Positions 1-11,281 of a stretch of DNA of 64,000 nt are shown here, one piece after another. The stretch is from positions 1-64,000 of the forward strand of contig KV918765.1 in NCBI GenBank assembly GCA_002049455.2. Direction: 5' to 3'. How positions within the stretch are numbered: position 1 is the first letter of the stretch; each line of letters begins with the position of its first letter. The translations under genes and the position numbers were made by a program. The stretch is from Porphyra umbilicalis (taxonomy: Eukaryota; Rhodophyta; Bangiophyceae; Bangiales; Bangiaceae). The notes beneath the pieces were generated by a model. The model was not told where the DNA came from. It ran no database searches and worked only from the letters and a program-made list of their open reading frames with translations.

Positions 1-3000
1 AGGGTGTACTCGGACCGGCGGTGGTTTGTACGGAGCCATGCGAGCTTGACCGCCTTGTGTATCGCCTCGTTGATGCCGGAGTCGCCGTCGTGTACGTTTC
101 CCCGCAGCAAAACTTCGTCTAAGAGGTGGGCGAGCAGACCGTGCAACTTCGTCGTGCGCTGCTCTCCGAAGATGTTCTGGAAGTCAGATGACACCCACAC
201 GGACATGCGATGGCAAAGAGCCCGCGCCTCCGACACGGTAGAGGACTTCATAGCAAAAATATCGCGCGTGAGCGCGGCCAGCTCGCACACGGTCCAGGTC
301 AATACCGAATGGTTTCCGCGACCAGAGGACGTCCCCTCGGCGCCAGCAATGGAGAAAGGAAGAAAATGCATCATGGAGCGATGCTCGGCCCCACGCAATG
401 TAGTTTGTACCGTGTCTGCCTTTACCAGGTACCTGTCGAGTCCACGCGGCCGAAGAATTCCATTAATCAAAGGATATCAAAGACGGAGTGGGTGGGACCA
501 CATGAGAGCCGAGTCAGTCAGTTAGTCCTTGGGAGGCACGCTTCGTGATAGGTCCGCTCACGGGGTCAAAGGTTCAGTCGTTGCGACCTCCTAAATGGGG
601 ATACGTGTCTGAGAATGCAATACATACCCTGGTTGAGCGGTAGGTACGTGATGCGTGCGACATGCGTACGAGAACCGCGTATTGCAGCTCCGCATGGTGT
701 CAATAACTGGGCCATGTACCAGATCACCGCCGTCAGCTACCGTCTCCGCGTAAACTGGGATCTCATTGCTGATGGTGCGCATGAGCCCGACATCCAGCAC
801 CTGTTGGGCACAAGAAGAGGTAGACTTGCAGAGGAACATGCTTCTAGAAGAGCGATTGTGTTGTCAGAAACCTTTGTCAGATGGCTGTGGTTCGGTTGTG
901 AGCAAGGATCAGCACCGCCAGTAAATGGCGAGCGACAGAGTGTAGAAGAATATAAGTGAAGCGAGGAGGGTACCCAATACGAGGCGGGCGAGTACGTACG
1001 TGGAGGCGATCGAAGCCAGGCAGTTTGTAGAGCATGAAGCAGCCTGAGCCCAGACCTGCCCATCCCGCAAGAGCGGGAACGATACACCTGACACTGTAGT
1101 CCGTCTCCAAGTCCTCAATGGTGCGTCCCATGCCGTAAACTCCGCGTAAACGTGCCCCCCTCATCTGCGCCGTGACAGTTTTGAGCACGCTCCTTGCTCT
1201 GGGACGCTTCTCGCCGATGTTGGAGCTTGCGTCGGAGCGGGCCATGCACGGTGTACAATCGTACGTGCTCCCATGCTGCTTCAGACCCAGCACAGCACGC
1301 CCCTCAGGCTGGTCACAAACGTACAGTAGGACGCGAGGGCACACGATCACCTTCGTGCCGTCACGGAGGAGTAGCTCCGCACCGCAGTGGCTGGCAATCA
1401 TGCAGCGGTAGAACACCATCGCCAGCGTGCGCTGCAAGAGCTCGGCTCGCGTCTGGGCGGCCTTCGCTTTCGACATGGGCTCATGCTTTCCAGCGACCGA
1501 CGGCACGTATGCGATGGTGTGCCAACCGACCTTTTTCGTGACAATGTTGATCACACGCATCCTGATCGGGTAAGCGCACACAGCTGGGCAAACACACAAT
1601 GGAACAAACATCCATCTCAACCACCGCGAGGAAGGCCACGCAGCGTGAGAAACAAAGCGAGCATGCTGTCAGAAAGGGTCCACCAAGAAATCATGACCAA
1701 TGGTGTGGGGCTTATGTCGTGGGCCGACGGCAGGCGAACAGTGTTGAACAGGAAAAGGGAACGGGCTCAACCCGTACCACCAGAAGAGCTCAGTGTTGTG
1801 CCGTCCGAGTACAGATACAGGCCGAGCATGCGGACGTTGTCGCGAAACATGCGGCGGACGTCGTCCCGTTGCGCCCTGAATGACTCGCCATCAAAAATGT
1901 CGTGAAGAACGCGATCGTGGTGCTCGTTTCCTCCCGTGCGCACCGGTCTCCGCGGCAGGCCGCACGTGCATGGCCGTGTTGACCGTCCGACACGTGGAGC
2001 CACGCCGTGACCACGTGCATTGCGCACATCGTCGGCGCATTGCGCCGCAATGCGTGCCGCACACGCGAGGCCCGAGTCAGACACAAAGTCATCCAACACC
2101 GAGTCCATATCTTCGAGGTCCTCTCCTTCGCCTCCCGCGCCGGGCACCATAGATTCTTGAGCATCGCAGGAGCAAAAAGGCCCGTCACGTTCCCACTGCA
2201 CGGTCAATGCGCGCCGTAGCTGATACTGGATGGTGTCAAGGCCGTCGCGGTAGATGACCTTGTACATACGTCCACTAATCGGCAACTCAGCCGTCTTCCA
2301 ACCAAGCTGACACAGCAACCGCCGCTTCTCAAGGCGAACGGCCATCCAAAGAGAGTGCAAGGAGGGGAAGCGAGTTGTGAACGGGGGCCTCTCCACTCCA
2401 GTCGCACTCTCAACCATCACCGCCAGCTCGTACAGCTCCTTAGTTTGGATTCGCGAGAGACCCGCCCCCCCAGACGTACAAACATGCTTGAAAACTCTCC
2501 GCAAGCTCGGGTTGTCGAACCCTAGGCCTGCCTCCATGCGCTGTGCGGCGTCGTACACAGGTTTGCCGCGCGTCGCATCGTCGAGCTCCGCAAAGTGCTT
2601 GAGGACCTGCCCGGAAAGAGTGTCACCCGCATTGCCAGGGAGCGACTTTGCGGGCTCGTCTTCGTCCTCAAAGTTGAACAGCTCTTAGACCTCTCCGAGA
2701 TCGTTCGCATCGCCGATATCGCTGCTGCGGGCTTCGCTGCCATAGTCAGTGTGGAGGTCATCATCGCGCAGAAACAAGTCCTCATCAAGCTCAAGCAGGT
2801 CGTCAACTCCAGGACCAAGAGGCAAGTCATGGGGCGGTGTGTTCTCCCGACTCGGTGGTGCGCCCGGTGGCGTCGAAGGTTCAGGAACAGAGGGGGGAGA
2901 GGAAGGGGATGACGAGGCGGCAGGCGACGGCGGACGCCCCACCCCGGAGGCGTGATGAAAGCGCATGTGCCGGCCGACTTTCATGCGAAATGGGAACGAC

Positions 3001-3032
3001 CGTTGGCACCCAGGATACAAGCAAGGGTGCAT
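1..3032 (-). pseudogene. Plavaka-like (CACTA superfamily) transposase, 3' end beyond window
   Basis: Seen: the ATG at 3032 opens a C2H2 finger (MHPCLYPGC, then H-x3-H), followed by a Ser/Pro-rich linker and an acidic stretch. One in-frame TAA at 2687-2685 interrupts exon 1, which otherwise runs on in the same frame to 1778. Intron 1 (1777-1584, GTACGG...CAG, phase 1) leads to exon 2 (1583 to about 1000), which contains the block GWHTIAYVP, the block LRDGTKVIVCPRVLLYV and a C-x2-C (YDCTPCMA). A second intron, about 999 to 433, leads to exon 3 (YLVKADTVQ, LRGAEH, then FQNIFGEQRTTKLHGLLAHLL) reading off position 1. Known: fungal Plavaka transposases carry an N-terminal zinc finger and similar blocks around an RNase-H-like core. 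The gene at 39.4-43.4 kb matches block for block. The stop codon suggests a dead copy. Exact ends of intron 2 are uncertain by a few codons. Confidence 0.75.
1584..1777 (-). other. Intron 1 of the left Plavaka-like transposase
   Basis: The donor GTACGG follows ...TCTGGTG and the acceptor CCCAG precedes CTGTGTGC. Splicing joins G to CT to give Ala, then VCAYPIRMRV, which aligns with AHYIYPIRARF across the spliced site of the homologous gene at 40.45-40.67 kb. Both introns are phase 1 at the same residue. Confidence 0.75.
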
Positions 3033-4706
3033 CGCAGCCGGAGTCCCACACCACGGATCACAAAGGGCACGCAGTGGGCAAGCAATGCGACACGTGATGC
3101 ACCTGGAGACACGCAACCCGTCGCGAAACGCAACACATAATGCACACGTGGCGAACGCAAAATAATATGCGGAGCAGCAACTGCGACACAAGGTGCAGTC
3201 AGCCGGCGTGAGTCGCTGCACGTGTCAGCCCGGGCGTCCGTCCAAGCGGCTGACCTCATCACCGACCCCGTGTGTGAAGCGCACCCTTTGGAAGGACCGC
3301 TGCTGGTGTCCTCTGTGGTGGCCTACCTGTGGCGGAGAAGGTGGATGATCAAACGAGCCAATGATAACCCCGTATATCCCTCGCCGTCCCCAGAATCTCC
3401 AAATTAACGATTTGAAAGCGCCAGTGGACCGCTCCACTGTGGATTCTCCCGGACCTGTCTCTCCGACGAATTATTGGTCCTCAATCGGGCATCCACCTGA
3501 TGTGTTGCACCGACGTGACGCAAGGGACTCTCGCATGTGATGAGCCGGGCCATTCAATCGGCACCCTCGGCCTCGCTGAATGCGCAGGTGCGCGCGACGG
3601 TTGCTTGCGAACATGAGCCGGCGGGTCCGTTGTGACAATTGAATGGGCCCGACCTCAACAGGCCTTCTAGGCCGCAACGAACGACGGCCAATTCTTGCGT
3701 GGCTTCTCCGTCGGCGGCCGAACGGCTCCTCTCAATGGACGCGTTGTCCAACGCCACGGCATGCGCCGTGTCGTCTCCGCCGCCGCCGCCGGCTCGCCAG
3801 ACGGTGCCCCGCTTCGTTGTCTCTCGTGCTCTACGGCGTGCACCTGTTGCCCCCACCGGCGGGTTGGAGGACAACGAGCGTTGTGCCTTTTCCCGCGGCT
3901 GCTTCGTGGTTGACGGTCTGCGGCTGCTAGCCAGTGCTACGGCCCGGCAGTCCGTGTCACGCCCGCTCCTGCTCTCGGAGGGAGACGCGGACGCGGGGGG
4001 TGGTGGGATTTGTCGTGCCGCGGATCCGTTGCAATCCATCCTGCTGGCCACGAGAGCCGCAAGAACTGTTGAACAGCTGATCCACTTCGGCGTGCTCCAC
4101 CTGGGTGCGCTCCCACCATCACTAACAGAGGCGATCATGGCGCCCAAGGTATGGCAGCGCGGGATTGGGTGTTGACTTCGAGAGTCAAGTGGCTCGTTCT
4201 TAATATTTGAAGAGCATGGAAGCACTGATCATTGCACCTGTGCATGCGCGTTGTTCAGCCACTAACGTGTGCACCTGTCCGTTTTGTGCTGGCTGCTGTG
4301 CACTCTTTATTTGCCGACGATGTGTCTGCTATCCGCAGAAGACTCGGAGCACTTCGCCTGGAGCAACTTCCCCGAAGACTCGGCCCCCTACGCACCTGTC
4401 GTCGGGGAGAGCTCGCACAAAAGTACGTGCAGGCATATGCATGGCGTTTCTATGATTTGCAATGCGTGCTCTGGCCCGCACGGCGTGTGCAAATGCATTG
4501 TAACGCATGCTTTTCATGCGTTGCGTGCGTGACGCGTGCGTCTTTCTTGCTTGAAGTCGTGACGTCGACACCCGCACCGTGTCTAACGCACTTGCATGTT
4601 TGTCCGTCTACTGCTGTCTTTTTGCTCTTTCTTTGATCTGCCATTTTACTGTACGCAGCGGTGTGCTCGTTCGGGACCGCCCAAGCCTCTCCCTCCTCCG
4701 CCCCCT
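3033..4706. other. Spacer between divergent ORFs; one weak ORF
   Basis: This separates the minus-strand transposase from the plus-strand partner ORF. Around 3080-3190 and 4440-4560 there are many short variants of TGCATGCG/GTGATGCAC, which also recur near 6160-6200 and 7400-7470. They could be subterminal repeats of a CACTA-type element (inference). A 178-codon ORF at 3639-4175 (plus, TTG start, ending EAIMAPKVWQ) has a possible donor GTATGG at about 4150 and might be an upstream exon of the partner gene. I do not recognise it. Confidence 0.4.
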
Positions 4707-5985
4707 ATGCCCTCTTCAGACCCGAGTGCGGTTGATGTACAGAAAACTACACTCCAGAACACCTCCTCGGGCGGCGTGCCGTTGACGGGCAGTGTGCGCC
4801 CGCCGAGGCCCCAGAGTGCGATCCCCGCCGCTGCCGCTCACCAACGCGGCGCCCATAATAAGGATGGCGGAGGTCCTGCTCGTGCAAGAAAACCAGTGCG
4901 CAAGGTGCTTCCTGCTTCAACCTCTAGCTCAGAGTCAGAGGCGAGCCTGATAGCTGCGGAGGAGAAGGGTGACAAGGACGCTGTTTGGCAGCTCAAGCAG
5001 CGCATGGAGACGGCTGAGGAGGAGGCAGCGGCCGCGGCGGCTGCTGTTATCGCTGAAGGGGACGGGTCCGAGTTTTTTGCGAACCCTAACGGTCCTCCAT
5101 TGCCTCCTCCTCCGCATCGTGTCCGAAGCGCTGCCCAGCACGCCTGATGGCGGCGGCGGAGGTCCTACGGTCAAGCTAAGAACGACAGCCGGAACGGGCC
5201 CACGGCGCGAGATGAAAAACAAGTCGGTCCGACGCATTGCGCACGCCTCGGACGCAAGGCGTACGGAACGCGTCCGTGCCAACACGACCGTGTCGGCGCC
5301 CGAGTCCAAGCATCCAGCTTCTTCCAAGGGCAAAAGCCGCAGATTGCCGCGCGCCACGTCAGAGAAGACCGGTGTGGAGCTGACTGACGCCATCCGAGAG
5401 GTGCTCAATGACAAGTTAATGCTACTGATGCGGGGACCCGAAGTGCCAGACGACGTCTTTCTCTCGACGGGGGAGTCACGGGATTTCTTCATCGGCGTCA
5501 TCGCGGAAGCTGCTACTGCGACGCTGGAGCGTGCCGAGGAGCTGGCTGAGACCACCGCCTTCGTACGACAAAAGGAGGCGAGGCCCCTCAGCAAGAAGGT
5601 CAAGTGCGCGGGCGCGCCCACCTCCTCTTCCAAGCCGAGAAGGACTCAGAACTCGCTGACCTTTTGCGGGTGCGCCCGCTCGTCGAAAATTTCGACGCTC
5701 GGGCGCTCTATCTGAACCGCGTGGTCGGCAGCCACTCGTTGCAACGAGTTCCCTGTCATCGACGACGATGTCTCCGAAGAAGAGCAAGCCCGGCATCGGG
5801 CTCTGTGGTGGTTGCACGGCCGCTGATACATCAAGACGGACGCTGGGCGCAGGGGCGTCTGCGATGCCATGCTGTACTACTTCAGCCGCACGGGTGCCGG
5901 CAGCAGCTGCCACACGAACAGCTACAACAACGGGCGGCTGGTGATCAAGGTCCATCTCAGCCAATTGGCTTTCGTGCTTACAAAG

Positions 5986-6210
5986 GTGAGTCCGCGCGCC
6001 ACGAGCGCACCTCTTTTTGCATCTCACGAACTCCTAACGGTGCATTCCACACGCCACGGGTACGCAGTGCGTGATTGCAACGCGCTGCAGGTTTGTGTAA
6101 TGTATTGCTCTCGTATCCACGCATTGCGCAAGAAACTGACGCCTCGAACTCTACTGTCACGTGTTGCGCTGCGTGATGCATGCGTGACGACACCTGGTGA
6201 CTCCCCCCAG
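5986..6210 (+). other. Probable intron in the partner ORF
   Basis: Donor AAAG|GTGAGT and a polypyrimidine tract ending CTCCCCCCAG. Length is 225 bases, a multiple of three, so the reading frame passes through it. The translation inside lacks the character of its flanks, and splicing joins LAFVLTK to IRNNLWLQAYTK. Confidence 0.5.
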
Positions 6211-6779
6211 ATCCGAAACAACCTTTGGCTCCAAGCCTACACCAAGGCGGTCATCAGCGCCATGTACTCAGGCGTGACACCTTCCCATCGCGCTGTTTGG
6301 TGCGAGGAGCTCGCGTGGCTGCACGCAGAGGCCAACAAGGAACAGTGCATTTGGGTGCGTATGTTCATGACGGACAAAGACGACGAGAACTGCGCAACAG
6401 TCAACGACCCCGAATCTCCCTGGAGGCCCGCCCCCAAGGCGCGCAACGGACGGCAGCTGACAAATCGTGGTAGCGGCGCATCCAAGGGCACCCTGATGCA
6501 GGCTCTCGCCCTGATCCTCGACGAGTCCATTGAGGAGGAGGACGAGGTGCACGACGATGACGTACGGATTGTGGTCGGCCACCCGCAAGTAAAGGGGCGC
6601 AGCGTCATTGACGGCCGTGGCGCTCGTCTGCACGGCCCCATGGCCGGCGGGCCGTCCAGGACCGCTTCCACCCAGGCACCAGGCAAAGGGTTTAAGAAGG
6701 AGAAGCGCAGCCGGGGCCCCAGCGTGGAGGCCGTGACCCCGTCCGACGTCGGCAGTGAATACGAGCACTCGAGCGCCGG

Positions 6780-7130
6780 AACTGGTGAAGACGACGAAGA
6801 CGACGAGGGGGGCGACGAAGACGACGACGAGGGGAGCGATTACCAAGTGGACGTGAGTGACGACGACGACGAGGCGGACGACGTCCACCAGAAGAAGGAT
6901 GGCGCCCAGGAAGACGACGAGGTGGACTCCGACTACGACGCCGGGGACGATGAAGGAGAGGAGGCCGACGACGACGGCGAAGAGGAGGAGGACGACGACA
7001 ATGAGGGTGATGACGACGAGGAAGAGGGCGATGAAGAAGACGAGGAGGGTGATGACGACGGTGAGGAGAGCGATGACGACGGCGAGGAGGGCGATGAGGA
7101 GGGCGAAGACAGTGACAATGACCATAAGGG
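6780..7130 (+). repeat. GAC/GAG-rich acidic-coding simple sequence
   Basis: Degenerate GAC/GAT/GAG triplet repeat encoding a long Asp/Glu tract. It creates an artefactual hydrophobic Val/Leu/Ile ORF on the opposite strand. Confidence 0.85.
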
Positions 7131-7137
7131 GGTCTGA

Positions 7138-8700
7138 GCAGATGCGGTAAGCTTGGCCGTGCCTGTTTACTGCTTTGGGAGTGAGCGGGTTGACCTACGC
7201 CACCATCCTAGCTATCCTGGCACCCATATTTGATGCCGCTCGATGGTGGCATTGGGTACCTTCGGGCACCTCCTGACCGGTGCTCCATGTGTTCCTTTCA
7301 TGTTCGCACCCTGGCTGACTGTTTGCGCTTAGCTTGTGCATGCTCTGCTGCCTTCCCTTCGGGGTTCTCGGCTTGAGTTCCTCTTGAGTACGCCTTTCTC
7401 GACGGCATCATGCCATGCGTTCCCGGTATGCATGCGTTTCCTCACGCGTTCCGCGGACGCATTGCACATTCCTTTGATGCATTACGTTCATCATTTCGCC
7501 ACCGTTCTCGGACCTGTGAGGAGCCCTGTCCTCGGTCGCCAGATGGGTCTCGCGTGTCTGGGGCGCCACGTGGCCCTCGAGTGGGTTCCTTGTCATTACG
7601 GGTCCCATACGTTCTTGCCTCTCTCACGTCTTCTCGCGACTGGGCCTTACACTTGCCTGTTGCCTCTGCTCCTGCTCTGTGCCGGCGGACCGCTGTACCT
7701 ACAGTACAGGACGCACTGTCACGCGGACTGTTCTTTCTGGTTGCTGACCGAGTGGCCCGCCTGACATTCCCCGGAATGTACTTTCTGTGCGCTCCTTCGA
7801 GCTTGATTTGCTGCTGTGCTTCACAGCGCAAGTTTCGTGTTATTTAAGTTTTTCTGCACTTGGAACAAGTCGGCAGTCATCCGGAAAGGGGGGTGATATT
7901 CGCTAGTGCCGGATAAATGAACGTAACACACATTGCAGAGCTTGGTATTGCGTTTTAGAGCATTGTTAACAATGAGATGCTATCCCCATATTCAAGCCAC
8001 GTTGCACAACGTGTCCCATTAAGCACCTGAAGTCCGACGTAACACCACTTTTTAGACGAAGAAGCCCTTTTTTTGTTCGGGCCATGGAAATCGAACTACC
8101 TACTTGATTATGGCTTCCGCTGACCAAGAATAGCTGTGCGGCTATCGCTTTTCTATTTCGAGTCGGAATAGCTTTTAGGATAGCCGAGGCTATCTCACGG
8201 GGGCCTCTGATTGGCCCATGTGATGGATCAATGACCCGTTTCACAGCAAATAGTAGCACGTGGCTGCAACGTGTGCGCCACGTCTGCAAGATTGACTGCC
8301 AGTTTCTTCTGGGCAGAGGTGGTGGGAACGTCCGCAAGAGATGTCGTCCATGGCAATGGTCCTACAGTGACGTCCTTCTAGGCGTGGTCGTCATCAAGCG
8401 CTGCACATTTTGACCTGTTTCTTTGTCCGTCTGCCGACGAGCGTTCTGTGCGCCTTCGTTATGGTTGATACGGCTGTTCACCACAGTTGTCATCTGCCGC
8501 TGCAGTGAATCAAGTCCTGGCAGAAAATATCGTCTTGATCGGGCCCAGACAAGGCCTGGTGTAAGGAAACCTGCAGGTACTTAGGCTCATGACAGCACAG
8601 CAGCCAACCGCTGACGTACATGTGGCTGTCTAAGGACGCGGACTTGGTTCTAGAATGGAATAGCCGATAGCGATAGCCTGAGTTGTTGGCAATGCTCTTA
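7138..8700. other. No gene seen
   Basis: Short overlapping ORFs on both strands show no domain or composition bias. The stretch has short repeats of the TGCATGCGTTTCC type near 7400-7470 and a small ATTGTTAACAAT palindrome near 7963. It may be the 3' side of the element that carries the partner ORF. Confidence 0.4.
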
Positions 8701-9572
8701 TGTGTCACAGCACGCCTCGTGCACGCCTCGTGCACGCATCGCTCATTGATTTTGCATGACGTGGGTATTGCGTCCGTAACACGTTGGGGCACAACCGCCG
8801 ACGATCGCTGCCATGCAGCTCTGAGGATGGTACCGCCGCCCGCGCCCGGCGGCGCGCTGCGCCGTCGACGCGGGCATCCCCGCCACGGCGGCGGCCGCTG
8901 GGCCAGCCTGCTTTCGCACCCCGTGCCCCGCAGCGGCCCGTCAGCGGCGCTGCGGCATGGTGCGACGACCGCCTCGGGCGACGTCCGCCTCGGCCGTCGC
9001 CACGGTGGCGCCACGGGGCGCTGGCGCTGCGGGGCGCCCTGGCCGTCCCATCGGCGGCAATCGCCGGTGGTGGCACCGCTGCCGTAGGGGGACTAGCCCG
9101 CCCCGGCGGCGCGGCCGCCCGCGACCGTGGCCCCCGTTTGGTGGCTCTGAGGATGACAAGCGCGCGACAGTTAAAATCTCGAGTCCTGGCGAGCCCACAA
9201 GACTCCAACCAACCTCCTCTCTACCCAGTCAAGCGGTCCGTCTTGCAATCCCCGCGGTCGCCCCGACAAAAGCAATTCGGGCCGCCGGAGTCAGCAACGC
9301 GTGCAGTGCCACGACCGCAGAGAGTAGGACGCGGGCCCATGCCAGGGGCCTACCGGGGCAATGGTGGCCGAGCGCCGCTCCTACCGTCAAGATGGGGACG
9401 GCGGGTCTTCGCTCGCCGATTCCGCCGCCGCCGTAGTTGGTGGGCTGTCGCCTTTTCCGGCAGATCCCGCCCGCCGCTCGTCCGCATGGAACCGAGATGC
9501 CTCGTGGTGCTGCAGCGAGCTGCGCCACCGAAAGGCGCGCGAGCAGCCCGGGAAGCTGCACCTGTACGGCAT
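8700..9572 (-). pseudogene. Orphan C2H2 head of a Plavaka-like transposase
   Basis: The ATG at 9572 opens MPYRCSFPGCSRAF, giving C-x4-C-x12-H-x5-H, followed at once by a Ser/Pro/Ala-rich linker that stops at 9387. The C-x4-C-x12-H finger right after the start, plus low-complexity linker, is the arrangement at 3032; the gene at 39386 begins the same way with C-x2-C. Downstream to about 8700 the minus strand has only GC-rich frames with no transposase block. I read it as a truncated 5' fragment. Alternatively it is a small zinc-finger gene with unseen exons. Confidence 0.45.
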
Positions 9573-9682
9573 CGTCGTTTCATGCTATCAGTGAGGGGTG
9601 GGATTGGGGCACCAAACAGAGGGGGGAAAAGACCAGTTATCCGCTGCAGGAAAGACATGAAGCGCGTAGACTCTCCCCTCTG

Positions 9683-11281
9683 TTAGCGCCAACTGACCAG
9701 ACGTGCACTCCTGACCAAGTCAGATGCTTGCCAGCGACTGCTGTCCACGAGGCTGGGGCCACTCCGCCATAGATTCGGCCGTGAGTGGTGTCCTTTGCTT
9801 ACCATGCGCTGATGGACGGAGAGGTTGTAGCGACGCGCAGAGGTGTAGTCGCAGCCCGGGGCACCGCAGGCAAAAACCAGGCCGGTAGCGACCGGCGGCG
9901 TCGGCGCCCATCCGGGCCGCGGCGCGATGCGGTACGGGGCAGCGGCCTCGGCCGACGCCGGGACAGCACCGTCGCCACCCTCGACTGCGCCAACGTGGCG
10001 CACGCGGAGCTCCAGACTGCCAGCCACCACGGCCAGCAGCCGCCTGCGCATGGCCGGCTCGCTGAACGTTGCCACGTTGCGGCTCGTCGCCATCTGGGAA
10101 CAGGCTTCCCCTTCGGCACGGCCCCCTCCGAGCACCGGCGACGGCAGCTGCGCGCAACCGTACGTGCCGAGCATGCCTTGAAAGAAAGACGTCAGCGCCT
10201 CGCCCAAGGCGCCCGTCCCCGCCGGCGGCGTCAGCCGCGGCACCACCGAGGCAATCGCCGGCCGGCACACCGACCGGTAGGAGGTCAAGAGCGTCGCATC
10301 GCCCTCCGGCGCCCCCGCCCGCAACATAATACTTGAAGACGCCTTGTGTAGCGCTGGATCGCTATGGCAAGACCACGTGGCACAAAGCCTTCCGTTGGGC
10401 TGGTTGATGCCCGCCCACAGCGCCTCCCGTGTGTCGAGCCGCACCACGCCCCGGTGAACATATGGCCAGTGACCGAGGAAGCCCTCGTGCAGCAGGTCCA
10501 CAAGGACCACGCACATGATGCCCGTGCTAACGTCGAGGTGCACGGGGATGACAATCGTGCTGCGATCATCGACGAGGTCGCCCTTGGGCGACGGGGGCGG
10601 CCCTTCCGACGGGTCATCGGCCCATGGCGGCGGGGAGGCGGGGTCTAGGGGCGGCGGCTCGGCCGCCGCGACCGCCCGCAGCTCCCGGTCGAACGCAAAC
10701 GCCGCGTCGAGGGAGAGCGCTGAGAGGCCGCCGAGGAGCCCCCCCGGCACGTCCTCGGTTGGCTCGAGTGGGGAGACGGGCGCCATCCACGCGGCGGCCA
10801 CGGGTGAGGCATTGAGAAGGCGCCACTCGGGGAGGGCGCGGAGCTCGTCCGTGGAAATCCGCCGCTCCCCCGGCGGCGTGCTCCGGCGAATGGCCTCCAC
10901 GTACTTTCGCGCCGGTGGGAAGCTGGACGCCGTCGATGGCGGCACGGCAAGAAGGGTTTCTAGCTGCTCCGCTGGCGTCAAGGACGCATCCAGGCACGGG
11001 ACTTCGTCCCGCTGCGCCGAGCGCTCCATAGGTTGCGGCTCAGACGCTTGTGGGCGCCCACCGTCGCTGCCAGAGCCTTCCAGCTTGGATGGCGCTGGTG
11101 TAGCACGACCACTGTGGCAGCAAGTACCGCCCTCTGCTGCACGGTGGGGGTGTGCATAAGCAGGAAATACGCGAGTGCCGCTGCCGGCGGTGGAGGACAC
11201 CGCGTCCGCGTCCGCGTCCGCGTCCGCATCCGCGTGCGCATCAGGATCTGCGTCCGCATCGGGTCGCGCAGGAGGATCCAT
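9683..11281 (-). CDS. Hypothetical protein with C-terminal C2H2-type finger
   Basis: Not recognised. The 532-codon ORF starts at ATG 11281 (MDPPARPDADADPDAHAD). An Asp-Ala dipeptide run is encoded by the GTCCGC hexamer repeat. A disordered Ala/Pro/Ser region follows to about residue 230. A better-ordered segment (STIVIPVHLDVSTGIMCVVL, GHWPYVHRGVVRLDTREALW) has normal hydrophobic patterning. Near residues 470-500 is a finger-like C-x4-C-x12-H motif (CGAPGCDYTSARRYNLSVH) with further His. Codon use is GC-rich and the frame is uninterrupted for 1.6 kb, which supports real coding. It could be a host protein or a domesticated transposon-derived finger protein. It follows the orphan finger fragment in the same orientation. 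Confidence 0.5.
   Translation of the reverse strand: MDPPARPDADADPDAHADADADADADAVSSTAGSGTRVFPAYAHPHRAAEGGTCCHSGRATPAPSKLEGSGSDGGRPQASEPQPMERSAQRDEVPCLDASLTPAEQLETLLAVPPSTASSFPPARKYVEAIRRSTPPGERRISTDELRALPEWRLLNASPVAAAWMAPVSPLEPTEDVPGGLLGGLSALSLDAAFAFDRELRAVAAAEPPPLDPASPPPWADDPSEGPPPSPKGDLVDDRSTIVIPVHLDVSTGIMCVVLVDLLHEGFLGHWPYVHRGVVRLDTREALWAGINQPNGRLCATWSCHSDPALHKASSSIMLRAGAPEGDATLLTSYRSVCRPAIASVVPRLTPPAGTGALGEALTSFFQGMLGTYGCAQLPSPVLGGGRAEGEACSQMATSRNVATFSEPAMRRRLLAVVAGSLELRVRHVGAVEGGDGAVPASAEAAAPYRIAPRPGWAPTPPVATGLVFACGAPGCDYTSARRYNLSVHQRMVSKGHHSRPNLWRSGPSLVDSSRWQASDLVRSARLVSWR
11190..11265. repeat. GTCCGC hexanucleotide repeat in coding sequence
   Basis: Imperfect tandem hexamers (GTCCGC/ATCCGC) inside the ORF at 9683-11281, encoding alternating Asp-Ala near its N-terminus. 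Confidence 0.85.

Larger units (their letters stand above)
4707..7137 (+). pseudogene. Unknown transposon partner ORF with acidic tail, broken
   Basis: No recognised domain. The ATG at 4707 (MPSSDPSAVD) starts a Ser/Pro/Ala-rich reading frame that stops at 5147. Coding continues in other frames: an arginine-rich section up to about 5715 (VELTDAIREVLNDK, VPDDVFLSTGESRDFF), then EFPVIDDDVSEEEQAR, one in-frame TGA at 5824-5826, and YIKTDAGRRGVCDAML. A GTGAGT donor at 5986 and a CCCCCCAG acceptor ending at 6210 bound a 225-bp intron, after which IRNNLWLQAYTK continues to 7137. The C-terminus (about 6780-7130) is almost wholly Asp/Glu with Gly/Ser. It is divergent from the transposase at 1-3032, as expected for a second ORF of a CACTA-like element (inference). 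Frame changes and the stop argue for a pseudogene. The acidic tail could be a nuclear protein feature. Confidence 0.45.

Noticed and set aside
877-3221. Three separate genes on the left minus strand
   Set aside because: The first two are one frame split by a single TAA, and the third is joined by an intron at the position shared with the 39.4 kb transposase, so they are one gene.
6268-7125. Minus-strand ORF rich in Val/Leu/Ile that looks like a membrane protein
   Set aside because: It is the complement of the GAC/GAG acidic tract on plus; GTC/CTC codons arise automatically, so hydrophobicity is an artefact.
8640-8700. GATAGCGATAGCC repeats near 8110-8200 and 8660 as terminal inverted repeats
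   Set aside because: The match is short and imperfect; no clear ends or flanking duplication.
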